This document shows positions 59,621-64,000 of a DNA stretch of 64,000 bases, one piece after another (the first letter of the stretch is position 1; every line of letters begins with the position of its first letter). A program made the position numbers and the translations under genes. Below the pieces are notes generated by a model. It was not told the DNA's origin and ran no database searches. It was given only the letters and a program-made list of their open reading frames with translations. The stretch comes from Phylloscopus collybita (Eukaryota; Chordata; Aves; Passeriformes; Phylloscopidae). The stretch is from assembly GCA_027886175.1 (NCBI GenBank), contig JAJNNQ010000075.1:37044501-37108500 (forward strand), in the 5' to 3' direction.

Positions 59621-60309
59621 GTGAGCAGATGTCCTGTGAAAAAAAGTCATCAGGGTGTCCATTTTTTCCCATTTCTTCATATTACACTACTCAGTTGCAC
59701 AGTAGGGGAAAAATAATAGGCAATTTACATAAGAAATCCTTGGATAAACCTGTGTTAAAATACTGGAAAATAAACTTTTGCAAGAGTTTGTCAAAATTAA
59801 AAAAGAAAACCAAAAAAACATTGTTCATTCTTTGCAGTTATGCCAGCAGGTTGTCTAAAACATCTGCTCTGGTAATATGTCACAAGAAATAGCCTGTGCA
59901 GGTTAGGCCAGTACATAATAGAGGTAAATGTATTTTTAAATGCCAGGTTTTAAAAGAAGACAGATCCGCTTGGTATCTCATTATAAGGGAAATGGCTTTT
60001 CATGTCACCCCATCAGTAGTTGTGCAGCTTTGGGGAAAGTTTCAAAGGTTACGATCCATGCCTTTTAACCCTTAACTAGCTTACAATTTTTGCAGTGAGA
60101 AAACTCTGACAGTTTTATTTCTCAGCTAGTAGTATTGACTCTTTGTTTGTCTTTAAAAAATGAAAGGGAATTTGCATTATATCTGCATATGGAAAATATT
60201 CTTCTTACTTCTGGACAGGAAATATTCCCCCTAAGGGAATATCTTGTGGGGTTCTACCACAGGTATTTGCTTCTCTGCATGATCATGTGCATGTGCATAC
60301 ACGACTCTT
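59621..60309. other. unique AT-rich sequence, nothing recognised
   Basis: No supportable gene or mobile element. Confidence 0.5.
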
Positions 60310-60590
60310 AAAAATCTTTTGGGGCTGATTCTGACTTAATGGCAGCATATCACTGAAGTAAAATTACTGATTTCCCCAGAAGTGCCTAGTCACATCAGCA
60401 AAGCATAAATTCAGCTTTCATAAAGGCTTTGACTTTCTCTTAAGTCTGCAGAATAGATCTGTCAGGAGTCAATAGTCCTTGCGTAAACCTGCAAATTTTG
60501 GGCCTAAATTCAGTAAGTCAATAATATGTGTTCTTAAATTAAGTGTGTTTGCACTATTTTGCACAAAGAGAAATATTTAGGCCCACACTC
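60310..60590. repeat. ancient amniote interspersed repeat, probable
   Basis: GGGGCTGATTCTGACTTAAT, CACTGAAGTAAAATTACTGA, GGGCCTAAATTCAGTAAGTC and the later TTTGCACTATTTTGCAC follow the old amniote repeat vocabulary ('gggcctgattctgatctcactt', 'cactgaagtcaatggag', 'gggccaaattcag'). It is diverged, perhaps two adjoining copies. Family left unnamed. Confidence 0.38.
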
Positions 60591-60592
60591 AT

Positions 60593-60609
60593 ATGATTTA
60601 CTAAATCAT
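60593..60609. repeat. 17-bp palindrome
   Basis: ATGATTTA (60593-60600) and TAAATCAT (60602-60609) are reverse complements around a single C. It is AT-only apart from the G, C pair and centre, so it has limited weight. Confidence 0.8.
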
Positions 60610-63600
60610 GGATTATCTAGCAGAATACAAATAACTTTTAGGTGATACAAGGTTTCTGACTAAACTCAACATTTATTTATGTGATTCCCTTGGAAACAGG
60701 ATTTTGCAGCTAGGCAAGTAATTAGAGATTTTTTATAATCAGATGCATATCGTTATGTATACAACACCAATAGACATTCATTTCCTTTTGCTTGCACTGG
60801 TTGTAAGCATGTAATGAAAAATAAAATACAACTTAAACTGTCTCAAGTAAGAAGGTAATATCTTCGTGGATAGACTATGGTTATCTCTGAGGTCAAAGTA
60901 TTATTAGTTTAAACAATTGCTCATGGATAAATACACAGATTCTTACCAGTTTTTACTAAATTTTTAGTGGGAAGTCAAGTATACATTTCTGGTTAAACAC
61001 TTAGAGAAAGAATGCTCAAAGTAGAATCAACCTGCACAACTTCTAATTTACTACGAAAAAGTCCTTGTTCTGCCCATTTTGGAGAAGATTTTTAAAGGTA
61101 TCCCAGTGCACTCTTATTGACTCTTGTAGAGGAGCTCTAACTATAGCTTTCCACAGGCAAAAATCCTATGCTGTGAAAGCTTTTTCTCTTGTGGTATATA
61201 CAAAATAGTAAAACGAAATATTTTTCAGAATAGGTTGACTATTTCTTCCTTGCTTGATTGAAACTGAAGAAAAAAAACCTTCTCTATCTTTCATTTGTAT
61301 AGGCTAACTCTTATATATCTTTTTTTTTTTTTAAGAAAGCACAGTTTCCTCTGTAAAAAAAAAAAAAAAGTCGAACATATTTTAAAACCACAAATAAGAA
61401 GTGTGAGAAGTAAGGGAAATGAATCATGAAGTATAAAAATGTGTCAGAAAGATAGGACCTGATTATCTGGGGAGGCTGCTGCTTTGCATTGATATTACAT
61501 AATAGTACTCTGGTCTGAACTACTCTCAATTCCTTAACCAAATTACCCTTTAAATTACCAAGCAAGGGCCATATGCTTTCCTCATTTATGCTGCGCATAT
61601 CTCAGATTTTCACTTAATTTAAACAAGAGAGACATGATAATTGTCTCTTTAGCTTAAAGGAAAACCATGTGCTCTTCTTTTAGTGCGATTTTCTCAAAGT
61701 TACCATGGTGAGAAACACTTTTTCACAGAGTCCTCCTGATCTCTGACTCAGTCTAGAAGTTGTTCCCTTTTAACTTCTTTACTATCATCTTTCTAGTTAA
61801 GGACTAGTCAAGAGTCTTTTTCAGTACTTCACAATGGCTACTTTATTTTTCTGAGGACAGTTATGGTTGGATAAGTAGCATTTGAGAGAGGAAAAAACCT
61901 AGGTTTTAAAAATTAATTTGCTCCTAAATTCAAAACCATTCATAACTCAGCAAGGCCAGAAAGAATAATAATGTGCCTAAAATTATGCCTAGTATTTAGG
62001 TTACTCACTAAATCTGGGTTCATTTCCTTGAAAATTTTGTAACTGGACATGTGTCAGAATGCACAATTATGCCCGTATGTCTATAATTTGATCAAGTGAT
62101 TTTTTTTCTTCATGTATTTTCACAGGATTTGTGATACTGAAACATTTATTTGGTCCACTGTTTCATAGGGTGCCAGGACTGTTTTTCTAGTGGTGCTGCT
62201 TTGCATGAGAGAACCAAAATGGCAAAACCTCTAACAGGAACTGAGGTTAGCCACTTGCATAAATAATATTAAACTGTTGGGCAGTATCAGGTTTGTTATG
62301 CTCCATTTCTTGCCTCCACAATATAATTTCCTCCTTTTATTTCCAAAACATTAATAGATGTAGTGTAAAAGGACCGTGAGTAGGCTGAATTAGGATTTAG
62401 CTGCAATGGTTTATGGACAACCAGAGGTTTGTCACAAATAAGCAGACTTGATAAAATAATTACTGTGGGTGTGGGAAGAGAGAAATGACAGCATCTACTT
62501 CTTGAGTTCAAAAATTTCTCATAGGACAATATATGATCCTATTAAATTCAACCAAAATGGTGACAGGGAGCACATGTTTTTCTATGCCAGTACCTCCCTT
62601 ATGCTAGGTTAGAGAAAACAGAAAGATATTAAATCATGAGGGTTTCTATTTGAGTGTGAATGTGGGATGGCCATGCTGGAGGTAAGTGCAAATTCTCCAA
62701 ATCTTTCTGTGGGGAACTGACCACTCTCTTATCAGGAGGACTAGATTAACACATACTAATTTATGAAGGTTTTATGAGTCCTCATGTCAAGTCCTCACCA
62801 TTTCCTCCTTTAGTATACAGCTCTGTCATTCATCTACAGCACTGTGACAGAAATCTCTTTTGCTCTACAGTACCACATGCCACCACATGCTCTAGGGTCT
62901 GACGTCCAGCTGGACCTAGTGCTTTGGTGCAATTGCTTTGCTGTTAGGAATGTGCTCCCTGGTAGAAACTCACATTTCAAAGGATTGTTTCCATCATTCC
63001 TTCCCTACTGCTGCAGCCAAGCATGGCAGCTCCTCCACAGGCAGCACTGACCTGCTCATTGAGTTATGAAGGGATCCATCTCTTGGCTTCTCACATACGG
63101 GAAAGGAGATTATGTCTCTCAGGGACAGACAGTGAGAGGGGAGATAGAGATGATTTTTGAGCTCAGTATCTCATTTAAATTTGAAGACTAGCCAGACAAA
63201 ATGGGTACTGTAAGACCAAGAGAAAGCCTGAGAAGTGGAGGAGAAAAAAGGCACTCAGATGGGTTGGATGTGCAGATTTTTTTGTTTTTCCTCTTCAGTG
63301 TAACTTCTCAGTCAGCTAAAGCAGAAGGATACTTTTCAATGATAGGTTCAGTGTCCCTGAGTTTCAGTTATCATTGAGCAACACGGTATATCTGGGATTG
63401 ACAATAAACTTGATGTCAGGACTGATGTTTTTAGGTTTGTGTACCTTTTTTTTGGTAGGGGGTGGCAGGGAGGAGTAGGTTTTAAACTCTGATCCATCCA
63501 CACTGTTCTGTGGGCCTGGAGCATCTGAACGCCCCATTTTATAACAGATTTCAGGAGGAAAATCTGTGCTCATAAATGTGTGGCAGAGGTCAAGGGATGC

Positions 63601-64000
63601 CAGTGTTGCACCTTGTTGAGGAAAACCTTAAGTAAACCTTAAGACTACATACAGCAAATTGTTGGCACCCAAACTCAATCCACGTGGGGAAGGAGATAAG
63701 GGACAGTACCGTATCTGTGTGATGAGCAATTTAAGTTGTATTAAAGCTAGGAGGGCAAATCAGTGACAGAAGTCTAAATTTAAACAGAGCAAACAACAGG
63801 ATTTTACATCAAATTTTTCTCTGCCACTTTTACAAATTACGTTATCATTTGCTACTTTTCTTCCATTCACAGTATCCTTTGTGCCCACTATGAAAATCTG
63901 ATGGCAAAAGGCCCGCTCAGTGAAACACCATAAAAATACAGTCAACAGTAATTTATATTTTATCTTAATTTTTTATCTTGCTCTGGTTTACTAAATTCAG
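60610..64000. other. unique AT-rich sequence, no gene recognised
   Basis: No supportable gene, RNA or young repeat to the end of the window. T12 and A15-type runs lie at about 61320-61332 and 61356-61370. An acceptor-donor pair frames an open 84-bp segment at 62608-62691 (CCTCCCTTATGCTAG acceptor, GAG/GTAAGT donor); I consider it most likely chance. Confidence 0.45.

Noticed and set aside
1..64000. CRISPR array, operon, bacterial promoter or phage features
   Set aside because: No direct-repeat/spacer array and no prokaryotic coding density; the LINE and LTR content is vertebrate.

Overview
This window looks like non-coding nuclear DNA from a bird, and most probably a passerine or other neoavian. 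The case rests on its mobile elements. There are several CR1 LINE 3' ends with the typical avian tail, and endogenous-retrovirus LTRs of avian type, one of them bounded TGTCTTGG...CCAAGACA. There are also older, eroded amniote repeats. By eye the DNA is AT-rich and poor in CpG (not counted). I found no gene I can support. There is no open reading frame with a recognisable cellular protein, no tRNA or rRNA, no CpG-island promoter, and no bacterial or CRISPR feature. The longest reading frames are explained by CR1 copies (frames on both strands at 16.2-17.6 kb) or by homopolymer-like tracts. The window is best read as a gene desert or the inside of a very large intron.

Layout. 0-15.8 kb is mostly unique AT-rich sequence. 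It holds a T/G-rich tract (1.8 kb) running into a CR1 3' end (2.0-2.2 kb), a fragment of an old amniote repeat (2.6 kb) and an A/C-rich tract (11.6 kb). 15.9-17.4 kb is a nested transposon complex: a minus-strand CR1 that keeps a piece of reverse transcriptase with its FADD motif, interrupted by a plus-strand CR1 3' end and, separately, by a 297-bp LTR flanked by a 5-bp target duplication. 18.65-18.76 kb is an A/C-rich tract. 19.4-20.2 kb is a 729-bp solo LTR with a perfect 5-bp target duplication (GATTG), followed at 20.7-21.2 kb by an ancient CR1 ORF2 fossil. 22.3 kb holds a T/G-rich tract. 25.9-26.3 kb holds a plus-strand LTR with promoter and polyadenylation signals. 26.4-41 kb is mostly unique, with one CR1 fragment (37.1 kb), an old amniote repeat (34.5 kb) and a clean inverted repeat (40.38 kb). 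41.2-42.1 kb holds a purine-rich tract and a short GGGTA array able to form a G-quadruplex. 50.1-50.3 kb is another LTR fragment, 51.2-51.5 kb another ancient CR1, 54.5-54.8 kb a long A/C tract, 55.69 kb a 12-bp-arm hairpin, and 57.3-57.6 kb a CR1 fragment. Old amniote repeats recur at 58.6-58.9 and 60.3-60.6 kb.

The observations most worth testing are the nested transposon complex and its dated order of insertion; two isolated splice-framed open segments that could be cassette or lncRNA exons (59557-59620 and 47306-47395); the hairpin at 55687-55718; the CpG-containing inverted repeat at 40383-40413; and the recurrent strand-asymmetric A/C (or T/G) tracts. I do not see convincing evidence of an undescribed biological system. 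Everything below comes from reading the sequence and recalling family consensus patterns; no search or alignment was run.
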